Shown here in pieces: positions 16,790 through 25,056 of a stretch of 42,063 nt of DNA. Origin of the DNA: Pseudomonadales bacterium (lineage in GTDB: Bacteria > Pseudomonadota > Gammaproteobacteria > Pseudomonadales > Azotimanducaceae); assembly GCA_007131295.1 (NCBI GenBank), contig SLQW01000079.1:1-42063 (forward strand). The letters are read 5' to 3'. The notes beneath the pieces are model-generated. The model did no database searches and was not told the origin of the DNA. It was given only the letters and a program-made list of their open reading frames with translations. Both the position numbers and the translations under genes were made by a program. Numbering within the stretch: the first letter of the stretch is position 1; every line of letters starts with the position of its first letter.

Positions 16790-17381
16790 CGCGCCAGCTC
16801 ACCTGGAGGCGCACGCTGCGACCCGGATCGTTGATCTGGGACACCAGCGTCACGCGGGTGGCGTCCCGAACGTCCCAGTGTCCTTTCAGAAGCCAGGACA
16901 GGCCATCGTGACCAGTGACATCGACGGTATTGCCATCGCCGTCCTCGAAGTCGTTCGCCTTCTGCCCGCTGACGCTCCCGAGGATCCCGCCGCGATCGCC
17001 GCGGGCGGCCATGGTCAGCGCGCCGAAACGACCGCGCTCATTGTCTTCGTAGGCCGAGGTCAGCCGTCCGCCGAAACGTTCCTCAGGCTCGAGAAAGCTG
17101 TCCGCGGTCATCGTCCGCACCGTGACCACACCCGGCATGTCATCAAGCAGATCAGCGAAGTTCCGGGTCATGCGCTGCTCGATCTCGCCGCGCCCTATGA
17201 CACCAGTCGGGATCGGACCTTCGGCTCCGCTATCGGGCATGCGTGTCGCGGTGACGACGACCTCGCTGATAGCAGACTCCTGCGGCAGTGCGAAGACGCC
17301 GCCCGGAGCTGCAGCCAGCACCGCGAACGCAGCGGCGATGCTCCGCGGTGATCCCTTTTTCTTTGGCATCTCTTGCACCAT
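16779..17381 (-). pseudogene. Shrunken TonB-dependent receptor (two in-frame deletions)
   Basis: A 200-residue open frame with a signal peptide (about 1-34), a TonB-box-like ISEVVVTATR (38-47), the start of a plug (IGRGEIEQRMTRNFADLLDD) and then LEPEERFGGRL (98-108), which belongs after the plug. Early barrel sequence follows (NDFEDGDGNTVDV), and it ends DPGRSVRLQVSWRGGV, which looks like the last barrel strand of the family. Full receptors are about 650-750 residues, so roughly 70 plug residues and some 450 barrel residues seem missing, yet the frame is unbroken. It cannot form a barrel. Start ATG at 17381 has GAGGAG just upstream. It heads the ABC operon; a relic is the likeliest reading. 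Confidence 0.75.
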
Positions 17382-17491
17382 CTCTCCTCTAGCCTCCTCA
17401 CGCACTACAACGGGGCCGCTGCACCAATCCGGCACGCGGCACGCGGCGGTAGGCCGTATGCAAGGCCCCTTGCTACGCAGATAAGATGAGT

Positions 17492-18016
17492 TCAGCAAAG
17501 GGCATGCCGGCTCACCGGCGTCACCTTCGCCTCCAGAACCCGCGCACCATCACACAGCAGCGTCGCCAGAAAGGTGCGGTCCGCGAGCAGCCAGGGCAGC
17601 CAAAAGCGATCGCCCGGCCACATCTGCGCATAAGGTACGGACGCGATGGGACACCAGAAGGGTATTGCCTCGCTGCTGCAGACAGGCTCACCGTCGCCAG
17701 CGTCGGCACGGAACGCCCAACCGAGGACGCGTTCTCCGGACAAGTCCTCGAAACGCAGCTCACCAAGCAGCCGCGCCTGCCTTACGTCGAGGCCCACCTC
17801 CTCCCGGGTCTCCCTCAGGGCGCAGGTGAGGGGCGTCTCATCCGCCTCCCGCTTACCTCCCGGGGCGTTGATGAAGCCCGCCCCATGCCCTCTGCGCTTG
17901 CGCATGAGCAGGACCTGGTCATCACGGATGAGGAAGAGCAGCGTGGCCTCGACCGCGCGCGGGAAGCTGCGAGCCTGATGCAAGGCAAGCAGCCGCGACG
18001 ACGCTCTGCGACTCAT
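17492..18016 (-). CDS. NUDIX hydrolase (MTH1-like)
   Basis: A 174-residue NUDIX hydrolase. The Nudix box reads GGKREADETPL followed by RETREEVGL, matching GX5EX7REUXEEXGU exactly. The surrounding sequence (FPRAVEATLLFLI, LLMRKRRGHGAGFINAPGG, WLPWLL) resembles MTH1-type oxidised purine nucleoside triphosphatases, which clean the nucleotide pool. That substrate is inferred. I use the ATG at 18016; an upstream GTG at 18040 is possible, but the GGAGGG lies between the two. It is 36 bp downstream of the glycosyltransferase gene on the same strand. Confidence 0.9.
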   Translation of the reverse strand: MSRRASSRLLALHQARSFPRAVEATLLFLIRDDQVLLMRKRRGHGAGFINAPGGKREADETPLTCALRETREEVGLDVRQARLLGELRFEDLSGERVLGWAFRADAGDGEPVCSSEAIPFWCPIASVPYAQMWPGDRFWLPWLLADRTFLATLLCDGARVLEAKVTPVSRHALC

Positions 18017-18052
18017 TGCGAATGCTGTCCCTCCACGCACGGTGGCGGAAGG

Positions 18053-19144
18053 TTAGCGCTCCGCGCCCACCCGGGCCAGCGACTTGGCTTTCGCTCGCGC
18101 GTACGCAGATTTCGCAGGCCGAACGGCTTCCGTGCGAGACACATTCGTGGACCAGTCAATGGGCACCAGATCCTCTAGAAAACGGTCCACCACGGAGGCC
18201 CAGCTCTGGGTTTCCGCGAATGCGCGGCAGGCGCCGCGGTCACAGCGCAATGCACGCTCGACGGCCGCCGCGAGATCGTCATCGAGTGCACCGTTGACGC
18301 CCTCGGTGATCAGGTCAATGGGACCCGTGACGGGAAACGCCGCCACGGGCGTACCACATGCCATGGCTTCGAGCATCACCAGGCCGAAGGTGTCGGTCCG
18401 GGAGGGGAACACGAACACGTCCGCCGCCGCGTACCAGCGGGCGAGATCCTCGCCGTAGCAGTAACCGGCGAACTCGACATCGGGATGCCGCCGTTCCAGA
18501 TAACGTCGCTGCGGTCCGTCACCGACGACCACCTTGCGCCCTGAGGTCTCAAGCTCGAGAAACGCTTCGACGTTCTTCTCCACCGCGATCCGGCCCACGT
18601 AAAGCAGCAGCGGGCCATCGAAGCCCTGCACCCTCGGCAAGGGACGAAAGCAATCCGTGTCCACACCCCGACCCCACACGCGCAGGTGCTCGAGACCCCA
18701 GGCAGAAAGCTCCGCACGCTGCCGTTCGGTGGTCACGAGGGTACTGACTGCCGGCCGGTGAAAACGGCGGAGCAAGGCATAGCCCCAGCGCAGCGGCAGG
18801 CCAGTGCGGGCCCGCATGTACTCGGGAAACTTCGTGTGCAGAGAGGTCGTGAATGGCAGTCTCTGCGACTTGAGGAAGTTTCGCGCCGCGAAGCCGAGGG
18901 GACCCTCGGTGGCTATATGAACCGCATCAGGCTCCAATTCCCGAATCTGCCTGCCGACCGTGAACGGATTGATCGCGATACGGATCTCCCGATAACCCGG
19001 CAGACCCATGGTCACAAAACAACTCGGCTCGAGCACGTCGATCTCGACGCCCTGTGCCCGCGCTCCGGAGGTCACCTGATTCAGCGTGGTCACCACGCCG
19101 TTGGTCTGCGGGTACCACGCGTCGGTAACGATGAGCACGTTCAT
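18053..19144 (-). CDS. GT4 glycosyltransferase, probable Agt-type glycolipid synthase
   Basis: A 363-residue retaining glycosyltransferase of family GT4 (GT-B fold). The N-terminus VLIVTDAWYPQTNGVVTTLN and HIATEGPLGFAARNF are shared with Agt-like diacylglycerol glycosyltransferases of Rhizobiales. The donor-site motif is SRTDTFGLVMLEAMACGTP, with Asp in place of the first Glu of the EX7E motif. Its ATG overlaps the stop of the phosphoesterase gene (ATGA, 19141-19144). The same gene pair elsewhere converts phospholipids to glycolipids under phosphate limitation; applying that here rests on homology, context and the upstream Pho-box-like sites. The donor sugar (glucose, galactose or glucuronic acid) cannot be read from sequence. 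Confidence 0.85.
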   Translation of the reverse strand: MNVLIVTDAWYPQTNGVVTTLNQVTSGARAQGVEIDVLEPSCFVTMGLPGYREIRIAINPFTVGRQIRELEPDAVHIATEGPLGFAARNFLKSQRLPFTTSLHTKFPEYMRARTGLPLRWGYALLRRFHRPAVSTLVTTERQRAELSAWGLEHLRVWGRGVDTDCFRPLPRVQGFDGPLLLYVGRIAVEKNVEAFLELETSGRKVVVGDGPQRRYLERRHPDVEFAGYCYGEDLARWYAAADVFVFPSRTDTFGLVMLEAMACGTPVAAFPVTGPIDLITEGVNGALDDDLAAAVERALRCDRGACRAFAETQSWASVVDRFLEDLVPIDWSTNVSRTEAVRPAKSAYARAKAKSLARVGAER

Positions 19145-19944
19145 GCTGCACGCTCACCGGGCGTGGGTAGCGGAATGACTTCGCCGGACCGCGACCCGGT
19201 CCAATGCAGGATGCGGATGTGACCATCCGCCTCCTCCACAAGTGCCGTGCAGGATTCCACCCAATCACCGCAGTTGAGGTAGCGGACCGGCCCGATGTCG
19301 CGAATCTCGGCGTGATGGATATGACCGCAAACCACACCGTCGAATCCTTCCCGCTCACACTCCCGGGCAACAGCCAGCTCGAACTCACTGATGAAGTTCA
19401 CCGCACGTTTCACGCGATGCTTGACCCAGGCGGAAAGCGACCATCGGCCGAAACCCAACCGCTCACGGATTGCGTTGTTGATCCGATTCACTTCCATCAG
19501 CAGCTGATAGCCGAGATCACCGAGCCAGGCGATCCAGCGGTGGTAGCGCGTGATGACGTCGAACTCGTCACCGTGCACCACCAGCATGGTCCTGTCGTCC
19601 GCAGTCCTGTGTACGGCCCGATCGACCAGACGGATGTTGCCGAAGCTATGATCGGAAAAGCGGCGCAGGAATTCGTCGTGGTTGCCCGTGACGTAAATCA
19701 CTTCGGTCCCGCGCTTCGCCAGGGTCAGAAAGCGCCGCAGCACATTGGAATGACTCTGCGGCCAGTAGAGGGTGCTGGAGAGGCGCCAGCCATCGATGAT
19801 GTCCCCGACCAGATAGAGTCGGTCACAGGTGTGATGCTTGAGAAAATCGATAAGGTTATCGGCCTGACAGCCACGGGTTCCAAGGTGAATGTCGGACAAC
19901 CAGATGGTGCGATAGTGACGCGTATCAGCTGTGTTCGGCGCCAT
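19141..19944 (-). CDS. plcP: LpxH-like metallophosphoesterase, probable PlcP phospholipase C
   Basis: A 267-residue calcineurin-fold phosphoesterase with all metal-site motifs: SDIHLG, GDIIDGW, TGNHDEFLRRF, VHGDEFD and CGHIHHAEIRD. The segments LGTRGCQADNLIDFL, YWPQSHSNV and LNCGDWVESCTALVE resemble the proteins annotated as UDP-2,3-diacylglucosamine pyrophosphatase-like that include PlcP (SMc00171) of Sinorhizobium. PlcP cleaves membrane phospholipids to diacylglycerol during phosphate starvation. The coupled GT4 gene and the Pho-box-like repeats upstream support PlcP over a lipid A role. Start ATG at 19944 has an AAGGGAG ribosome binding site. The assignment is strong by context, unproven by activity. 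Confidence 0.85.
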   Translation of the reverse strand: MAPNTADTRHYRTIWLSDIHLGTRGCQADNLIDFLKHHTCDRLYLVGDIIDGWRLSSTLYWPQSHSNVLRRFLTLAKRGTEVIYVTGNHDEFLRRFSDHSFGNIRLVDRAVHRTADDRTMLVVHGDEFDVITRYHRWIAWLGDLGYQLLMEVNRINNAIRERLGFGRWSLSAWVKHRVKRAVNFISEFELAVARECEREGFDGVVCGHIHHAEIRDIGPVRYLNCGDWVESCTALVEEADGHIRILHWTGSRSGEVIPLPTPGERAA

Positions 19945-19989
19945 GCTCCCTTCCTGCTCTGCCGGTTTGACGCATGCTCGGCAGGAAGC

Positions 19990-20007
19990 GTGACGGGCGC
20001 GTGACGC
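19990..20007 (-). promoter_or_regulatory. Pho-box-like direct repeat, proximal to plcP
   Basis: On the minus strand: GCGTCAC-GCGC-CCGTCAC, two 7-bp half-sites with a 4-bp spacer (11-bp period), the geometry of a PhoB box (consensus CTGTCAT-N4-CTGTCAT; GTCAC is a common variant). It ends 45 nt before the plcP start codon. Confidence 0.6.
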
Positions 20008-20033
20008 TGGGAGTGCGTTTGAATGAATTTATC

Positions 20034-20051
20034 GTGACGGTTCAGTGACGC
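20034..20051 (-). promoter_or_regulatory. Pho-box-like direct repeat, distal to plcP
   Basis: On the minus strand: GCGTCAC-TGAA-CCGTCAC, again 7-4-7. It lies exactly 44 bp (four 11-bp steps) upstream of the proximal box, so all four half-sites are on one helical phase. It is followed by AT-rich GATAAATTCATTCAAAC, the only AT-rich patch here and a plausible -10 region. Confidence 0.65.
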
Positions 20052-20061
20052 AGGCTATGAC

Positions 20062-20703
20062 TCAGGCCGGAGCAGTTTCACTGTAACGCTGCGCCAGGGC
20101 CTTCCAGAGCTCCTCGGCGAACCCTGGCGCACCGGCATCCAGCGACGCAATGATTTCCAGCAGATGCACATTGTCCTCACGCCCGGCCCAGGTTTTGCGA
20201 TAGCTACCGTCCTGGTAACCGTGCGCCTGACGGAAGTTGTTCAGCACATTCTTACCAATGTATTCCCGCGTGAGATCGTCCAGATTCATGCCAAGCGCGT
20301 TCATCACGTCGATGAAGGCCGGCAGCGAGAAGCGCTCGGATTGAAGGGCAACCAGGGCCAGGGCCTCGACATCGCTGCGAAAGTCGTCAAGGGAACGTCG
20401 TGCACCGAGTCGCGTTGCAAACAGCTCCACATCTTCGTCACCGGGCCCGTCGGCGAGCAGCAGCATGCTCAAGCCGAAGTGCCAGATATCCACCACTTCC
20501 AGCCGTACCTGTCCCAGGTCGGGCTCTTGCCGCTTCCACCACTTCCAGCCGAAGTGGTCGAGCAGTTCCGCACATTCGACCCAGACCGCACGGTAGTAGG
20601 GGAAACCCCGCTGCCGCCAGTCGGCCGCTACATGGCAGTTGTGTTCGTCCTGCAAGCGAGCCATCGTCGAGAGCATGGCCCGGACGCGTTCGCTCGATGT
20701 CAC
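20062..20703 (-). CDS. Dimeric all-alpha dUTPase (dUTPase_2 family)
   Basis: A 213-residue helical dUTP diphosphatase of the MazG-like superfamily, which keeps uracil out of DNA by hydrolysing dUTP to dUMP. The metal-binding helices are visible as VECAELLDHFGWKWWK (E43xxE46) and RLEVVDIWHFG (E69xxD72), followed by helices rich in Phe and Leu and the family-typical YIGKNVLNNFRQ. The start is a GTG at 20703 overlapping the stop of the VOC gene (GTGA, 20700-20703); the longer open frame upstream is the VOC gene in another frame. It is the last gene of the minus-strand run from GlnRS. Confidence 0.88.
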   Translation of the reverse strand: MTSSERVRAMLSTMARLQDEHNCHVAADWRQRGFPYYRAVWVECAELLDHFGWKWWKRQEPDLGQVRLEVVDIWHFGLSMLLLADGPGDEDVELFATRLGARRSLDDFRSDVEALALVALQSERFSLPAFIDVMNALGMNLDDLTREYIGKNVLNNFRQAHGYQDGSYRKTWAGREDNVHLLEIIASLDAGAPGFAEELWKALAQRYSETAPA

Positions 20704-21095
20704 GATTGCAGCAGTTCCACCCAGTTGCCATCTGGGTCGGCAAACATGGCGATGCGGACGCCAGGACGAATGTCGCGCGGCGGAATGACCGGTTCGTGGC
20801 CGGCCTGACGACAAGCCTCTGTCGCGCCGTCCACGTCCGCAACGGAAATGGTCCAGTAACGTAACCCGGTGCTGCCCATCAGCCCACCCGGCGCGGCATC
20901 GGCTTGCGGCTGCGCCTCGGTGATTTTGATCAGACTGCTACCGCAGCGGAGACGATACATGGTGCCGATTCCAGGTACCTCCATGCTGCCCTCGTCCTCG
21001 AATCCGAGCAGATCGCGGTAGAACGCCACCATCGGTCCAGCGTCCCTGCTGATGATGCCGAGATCGATGGAGTCCTTCGTCAGTGCGAGGCCCAT
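20700..21095 (-). CDS. VOC superfamily (glyoxalase/dioxygenase-like) protein
   Basis: A 131-residue protein with the paired beta-alpha-beta-beta-beta modules of the vicinal oxygen chelate fold: DLGIISRDAGPMVAFYRDLL at the start of the first and WTISVADVDGATEACRQAG in the second, ending FADPDGNWVELLQ, the typical last strand with its metal-site Glu. Substrate unknown. Start ATG at 21095 with a strong GGAGGAGG just upstream. Translation of the following dUTPase gene is coupled. The CoA-transferase gene ends 49 bp upstream. Confidence 0.85.
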   Translation of the reverse strand: MGLALTKDSIDLGIISRDAGPMVAFYRDLLGFEDEGSMEVPGIGTMYRLRCGSSLIKITEAQPQADAAPGGLMGSTGLRYWTISVADVDGATEACRQAGHEPVIPPRDIRPGVRIAMFADPDGNWVELLQS

Positions 21096-21144
21096 GCCCC
21101 CTCCTCCTTCTGCGTGAACGAACGCCGCCCCTGCGGACGCCGGG

Positions 21145-22326
21145 TCAAATGTGTCCTTCCGCCCGTAGCGCTTCGATACGGGTTGCATCGTAGCCGAGCA
21201 GATCGCGCAACACCTCATCGGTGTGCGCTCCAAGCGCCGGACCCGGCCAGCGGATGTGCCCCGGCGTTTCCGAGAGTCGCGGGAACACGTTCTGCATGTG
21301 CAGATTGCGGAACTCCGGATGCTCCACGGCAACGATAGCCTCGCGGGCCTGGAACTGGGGATCGGCAAGCATCTCAGGCACCCGATAGATGCGGCCAGCG
21401 GGGACGCCATGCTTTTCGCATCGCTCGAGCAACTCGTGGGCAGAAAGCGTACGTGTCCATGCCTCGATCAGGGCGTCGAGCTCCGCCTGTCGCTCGCCGC
21501 GCGCGCCATGACTGGCGTAGCGCGGATCCGTGGCCAGTTCCGGCACACCCATCGCTTCAGCCAGACGGGCAAAAACGCTGTCCTGGTTCGCGGCGACCAG
21601 GACCATTTCGTCATCCGCCGTGTGGTACACGTTGGAAGGAGCGATCTTCGGCAGGATCGCGCCCGTGCGCTCGCGCACGACGCCCGCCTCCGTGTACTCG
21701 GCAACGGTACTCTCGAGCATGCCGAGCACAGCCTCATAGATGGCCGAGTCGACGACCTGGCCGCGACCGGTACGGCGCCGGTGCTCCAATGCAGCAAGAG
21801 CGCCGACGCAGCCGAAGGTCGCGGCCAGCGCATCGCCAATAGACAGCCCGACCCTGCTCGGCGGTCGATCCGGCTCCCCCGCCAGGTAGCGCATGCCACC
21901 CATGGCCTCGCCGATGGAACCATAGCCGGCACGTTCCGCGTACGGCCCGGTTTGGCCGAAGCCACTGACGCGCACCACGATCAGTCCCGGATTACGGCCA
22001 TGCAGCACTTCCGGCCCCAGCCCCCACTTCTCCAAAGTGCCGGGGCGGAAGTTCTCGATCAGGATGTCTGCTTGCGCGGCGAGATCAGCGAGTATGGCCT
22101 GACCGACGGTACGGCGCAGATCGAGCGTGATGCATTTCTTGTTACGGGCGATCACCGGCCACCAGACCGGCTTGCCCTGGCCCCACGCACGCATGGCGTC
22201 ACCTACGCCCGGCGGTTCCACCTTGATCACCTCGGCGCCGAGATCACCGAGCAGCTGGCCGCAGAACGGGCCGGCGATGAGCTGCCCGAGTTCGATCACC
22301 CGCAGGCCGTCGAGCGGTCCCGGCAT
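21145..22326 (-). CDS. Family III CoA-transferase (CaiB/BaiF)
   Basis: A 393-residue CoA-transferase moving CoA between carboxylic acids through a covalent intermediate. The N-terminus LDGLRVIELGQLIAGPFCGQ and EVIKVEPPG are typical. GFGQTGPYAERAGYGSIGEAM and RVGLSIGD follow; the Asp of SIGD (D165) aligns with the nucleophilic Asp169 of formyl-CoA transferase, so the active site looks intact. TGRGQVVD is also conserved. The start ATG overlaps the stop of the HMG-CoA lyase family gene by one base (TGATG). Paired with that lyase it may activate a C5/C6 dicarboxylate such as 3-hydroxy-3-methylglutarate (inference). Confidence 0.93.
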   Translation of the reverse strand: MPGPLDGLRVIELGQLIAGPFCGQLLGDLGAEVIKVEPPGVGDAMRAWGQGKPVWWPVIARNKKCITLDLRRTVGQAILADLAAQADILIENFRPGTLEKWGLGPEVLHGRNPGLIVVRVSGFGQTGPYAERAGYGSIGEAMGGMRYLAGEPDRPPSRVGLSIGDALAATFGCVGALAALEHRRRTGRGQVVDSAIYEAVLGMLESTVAEYTEAGVVRERTGAILPKIAPSNVYHTADDEMVLVAANQDSVFARLAEAMGVPELATDPRYASHGARGERQAELDALIEAWTRTLSAHELLERCEKHGVPAGRIYRVPEMLADPQFQAREAIVAVEHPEFRNLHMQNVFPRLSETPGHIRWPGPALGAHTDEVLRDLLGYDATRIEALRAEGHI

Positions 22327-23240
22327 CAGGCGGCTTCCGGCTGCGGAAAGCCGCCGGCTCGGCTCAACAGCCCGGGTACTTGGCGCCCGAGACGCCGCCC
22401 AAGCCGCTCCGCGGCTACAACAGTCGCTGCCAGATCGACGCCGCTGGCAATGCCCATGCGTTCGAGCATGTAGAGCAGATCCTCGCTCGGTATGTTGCCG
22501 GTGGCTTGCGGCGCGAACGGACAGCCGCCGACGCCGCCGATGCTTGCATCGAGAACGTCCACATCGGACTGCAGCGCAGCGAGGGCGTTGGCGAGACCGG
22601 TGTTACGCGTGTTGTGAAAGTGGGCGCGCAGCGGCAGCGGCCGAGGCAGCGCAGTGCGGATTGCTGGAAACAGTTGCAGCACCTGACTCGGAACACCTAC
22701 GCCTACCGTATCGGCCAGGCAGATCTCATCGGGCGCAACCTCGGCCAGCCGCCGCGCCATATCGATGACCCGTTCGGGGGGTACCTCTCCTTCGAAAGGA
22801 CAGCCGAAGGCCACGGCGATTGTCACCTGCACGCCGAGCTTCGCGCTGCGTGCCGCAGCGATCACGTCCTCGGCGGCCGCGAGGGCGCGTTCCACCGTCA
22901 TACCCTGGTTGCGCTCCCCGAACGTGTCGGTGGCCGGAACCACCATCCCCACTTCGTGTATGCGCCCCGTGCCCACGGCGCGCTCGAGCCCCTTGCGATT
23001 GAGGACCAGCCCTGTGTAGCGCACGCCCGCGGCCTCCGGCAGTCCTGCACAGACGGCCTCGGCGTCGGCCATCTGCGGGACCCGACGCGGATGCACGAAG
23101 CTGCAGACTTCGATTCTCCGGAAACCGGCCGCCACGGCATCGGCGATCAGTTCGAGCTTGGCTTCGGTGGGCAGGACAACCTGTTCGTTCTGCAGGCCAT
23201 CTCGGGGTGAAACCTCCAGTACCGTCACTCGCTGTCGCAT
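22326..23240 (-). CDS. Hydroxymethylglutaryl-CoA lyase family protein
   Basis: A 304-residue TIM-barrel lyase of the HMG-CoA lyase branch, which cleaves HMG-CoA to acetyl-CoA and acetoacetate at the end of leucine breakdown. Visible motifs are EVSPRDGLQNE (catalytic Arg and metal Asp), LRAHFHNT (metal His pair) and the family signature GVGGCPFAPQATGNIPSEDL with its catalytic Cys. Start ATG at 23240 with GGGAGG upstream. It is 24 bp downstream of glnS and coupled to the CoA-transferase gene. No other leucine genes (methylcrotonyl-CoA carboxylase, isovaleryl-CoA dehydrogenase) are adjacent, so a related substrate is possible. Confidence 0.93.
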   Translation of the reverse strand: MRQRVTVLEVSPRDGLQNEQVVLPTEAKLELIADAVAAGFRRIEVCSFVHPRRVPQMADAEAVCAGLPEAAGVRYTGLVLNRKGLERAVGTGRIHEVGMVVPATDTFGERNQGMTVERALAAAEDVIAAARSAKLGVQVTIAVAFGCPFEGEVPPERVIDMARRLAEVAPDEICLADTVGVGVPSQVLQLFPAIRTALPRPLPLRAHFHNTRNTGLANALAALQSDVDVLDASIGGVGGCPFAPQATGNIPSEDLLYMLERMGIASGVDLAATVVAAERLGRRLGRQVPGLLSRAGGFPQPEAA

Positions 23241-23264
23241 CCTGCACCTCCCAGACGTCGCGCT

Positions 23265-24941
23265 TCAGTTCCAGCTGTCGCGCAATGTGATGATGCGGTT
23301 GAAAACGGGTCGCGCCGCCGTCGCACGCTCGGGCTCGAGGTAGAACCAGCCGCTGCGCTCGAATTGCACCCGGCTGCCCGGGGCAAGACCGGCGAGATAG
23401 GGTTCCACGTACCCCTCACGGATCACCAGAGATTCCGGATTGAGCACTTCGGTGAAATGGCGTCCGTCCTTCAGCGCAGCCGGATTCGGCTCTGTAAACA
23501 AGCGATCATACAACCGCAGTTCCGCCGCCACCCCATGCCGCGCGCTCACCCAGTGGATCACGCCCTTGACCTTGCGTTCGGCATTGGCGCCACCGGCCCG
23601 TGATTCGAGATCGACGCTGCAGCGCAGCTCGACCGCCTCGCCATCATTACCCGTGATCACCTCGTCACAACGGACGATGTAGCCATACCTAAGGCGCACT
23701 TCCGCACCAGGGGAAAGGCGCTTGTACTTTTTGTTCGGCGGCTCGAAAACGAAGTCGTCGCGCTCGATGAACAATTCCCCACAAAACGGCACATCGCGCT
23801 CGCCGAGCGCTGCCACTTGGGGATGGTTGGGCGCCCGGAACCACTCCTCGCGATCATCGGGATAGTTGGTCAGAACCACCTTGAGTGGATTCACCACCGC
23901 GAGCGCACGCGGCATCGCTTCAAGGTCATCGCGGATACAGCGCTCGAGCGAACTCATCTCCACGGTTCCATCGGAACGGGTGACACCGATCCGCGTACAG
24001 AACTCCTGCAGAGCCTCGGGGCGCACGCCACGCCGCCGCATGCCGGCAATGGTCGGCATGCGCGGGTCGTCCCAGCCATCCACATGCCCGTCAGCCACCA
24101 GGGTATTGAGCATGCGCTTGGACAGCACGGTGTACTCCAGATTGAGCCGCGAGAACTCGATCTGCTGCGGATGATGTGGCGTGGCCAGCGTATCCAACAC
24201 CCAGTCGTAGAGCGGCCGGTGGTCTTCGAATTCAAGGGTGCACAGGCTGTGGGTGATGCCCTCGAGATAATCCGACAGGCAGTGGGTGTAGTCGTACATG
24301 GGGTAGATACACCAGGCATCACCCGTGCGCTGGTGGTGGGCCCGGCGGATGCGATAAAGCACCGGGTCGCGCATGTTGATGTTGGGCGACGCCATGTCGA
24401 TCTTCGCCCTCAGCACGTGTGCTCCATCGGGGAACTCCCCAGCGCGCATGCGGCGGAACAGGTCGAGGTTCTCTTCCACGCTGCGATCGCGATACGGGCT
24501 GGGTGTACCTGGCTCGGTGAGCGTGCCTCGAGTGGCTCGGATCTCTTCCAGCGTCAGGCTGCAGACGAACGCCCGCCCGCGCTGGATGAGCTCCTCGGCA
24601 AAAATATAGAGCTGTTCGAAGTAATCCGACGCGTGCGTCTCACGCTCTCCCCATGCGAACCCGAGCCAGCGGACGTCGCGCTGAATCGCCGCTACGTATT
24701 CCGCAGACTCCTTGAGCGGATTGGTGTCGTCCATGCGGAGGAAGCAAGCGCCGCCAAACCGCTGAGCGACACCGAAGTTCAGGCAGATCGACTTGGCGTG
24801 CCCGATGTGCAGGAAGCCGTTCGGCTCCGGGGGAAACCGGGTCACGACGCGGCCTTCGAACTTGCCGCTGGCGTTATCCTTCTGGATGATCTGCTCGATG
24901 AAGTTGTCCGGGCGAGCGTCATCCGTGCCGTGGCCGGTCAT
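23265..24941 (-). CDS. glnS: Glutaminyl-tRNA synthetase
   Basis: A 558-residue class I aminoacyl-tRNA synthetase charging tRNA-Gln. The N-terminus [20 protein letters not shown] and [18 protein letters not shown] carry the HIGH motif. LSKRML is the KMSKS counterpart, and the C-terminal anticodon-binding beta-barrels are present ([33 protein letters not shown]). The length matches E. coli GlnS (554). Start ATG at 24941, no strong ribosome binding site. It is divergent from the transglutaminase-fold lipoprotein gene across 115 bp and first in the run with the HMG-CoA lyase family gene. Confidence 0.97.
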   Translation of the reverse strand: MTGHGTDDARPDNFIEQIIQKDNASGKFEGRVVTRFPPEPNGFLHIGHAKSICLNFGVAQRFGGACFLRMDDTNPLKESAEYVAAIQRDVRWLGFAWGERETHASDYFEQLYIFAEELIQRGRAFVCSLTLEEIRATRGTLTEPGTPSPYRDRSVEENLDLFRRMRAGEFPDGAHVLRAKIDMASPNINMRDPVLYRIRRAHHQRTGDAWCIYPMYDYTHCLSDYLEGITHSLCTLEFEDHRPLYDWVLDTLATPHHPQQIEFSRLNLEYTVLSKRMLNTLVADGHVDGWDDPRMPTIAGMRRRGVRPEALQEFCTRIGVTRSDGTVEMSSLERCIRDDLEAMPRALAVVNPLKVVLTNYPDDREEWFRAPNHPQVAALGERDVPFCGELFIERDDFVFEPPNKKYKRLSPGAEVRLRYGYIVRCDEVITGNDGEAVELRCSVDLESRAGGANAERKVKGVIHWVSARHGVAAELRLYDRLFTEPNPAALKDGRHFTEVLNPESLVIREGYVEPYLAGLAPGSRVQFERSGWFYLEPERATAARPVFNRIITLRDSWN

Positions 24942-25056
24942 ATCACTGCGTCACCGCTGATGCTGCAAAGGGCGCATATTCTAAACGCCGCACCCTGCCC
25001 TGTCCCGCACCGGTTTTGCGGCTTCCAGGCCAGGGTATTCTCGAGTCGCAGGCCCT

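Noticed and set aside
19141-19944. Assignment as LpxH of lipid A synthesis
   Set aside because: The metal motifs fit the superfamily, but the coupled glycosyltransferase, PlcP-like sequence segments and Pho-box-like sites favour a phospholipase role.
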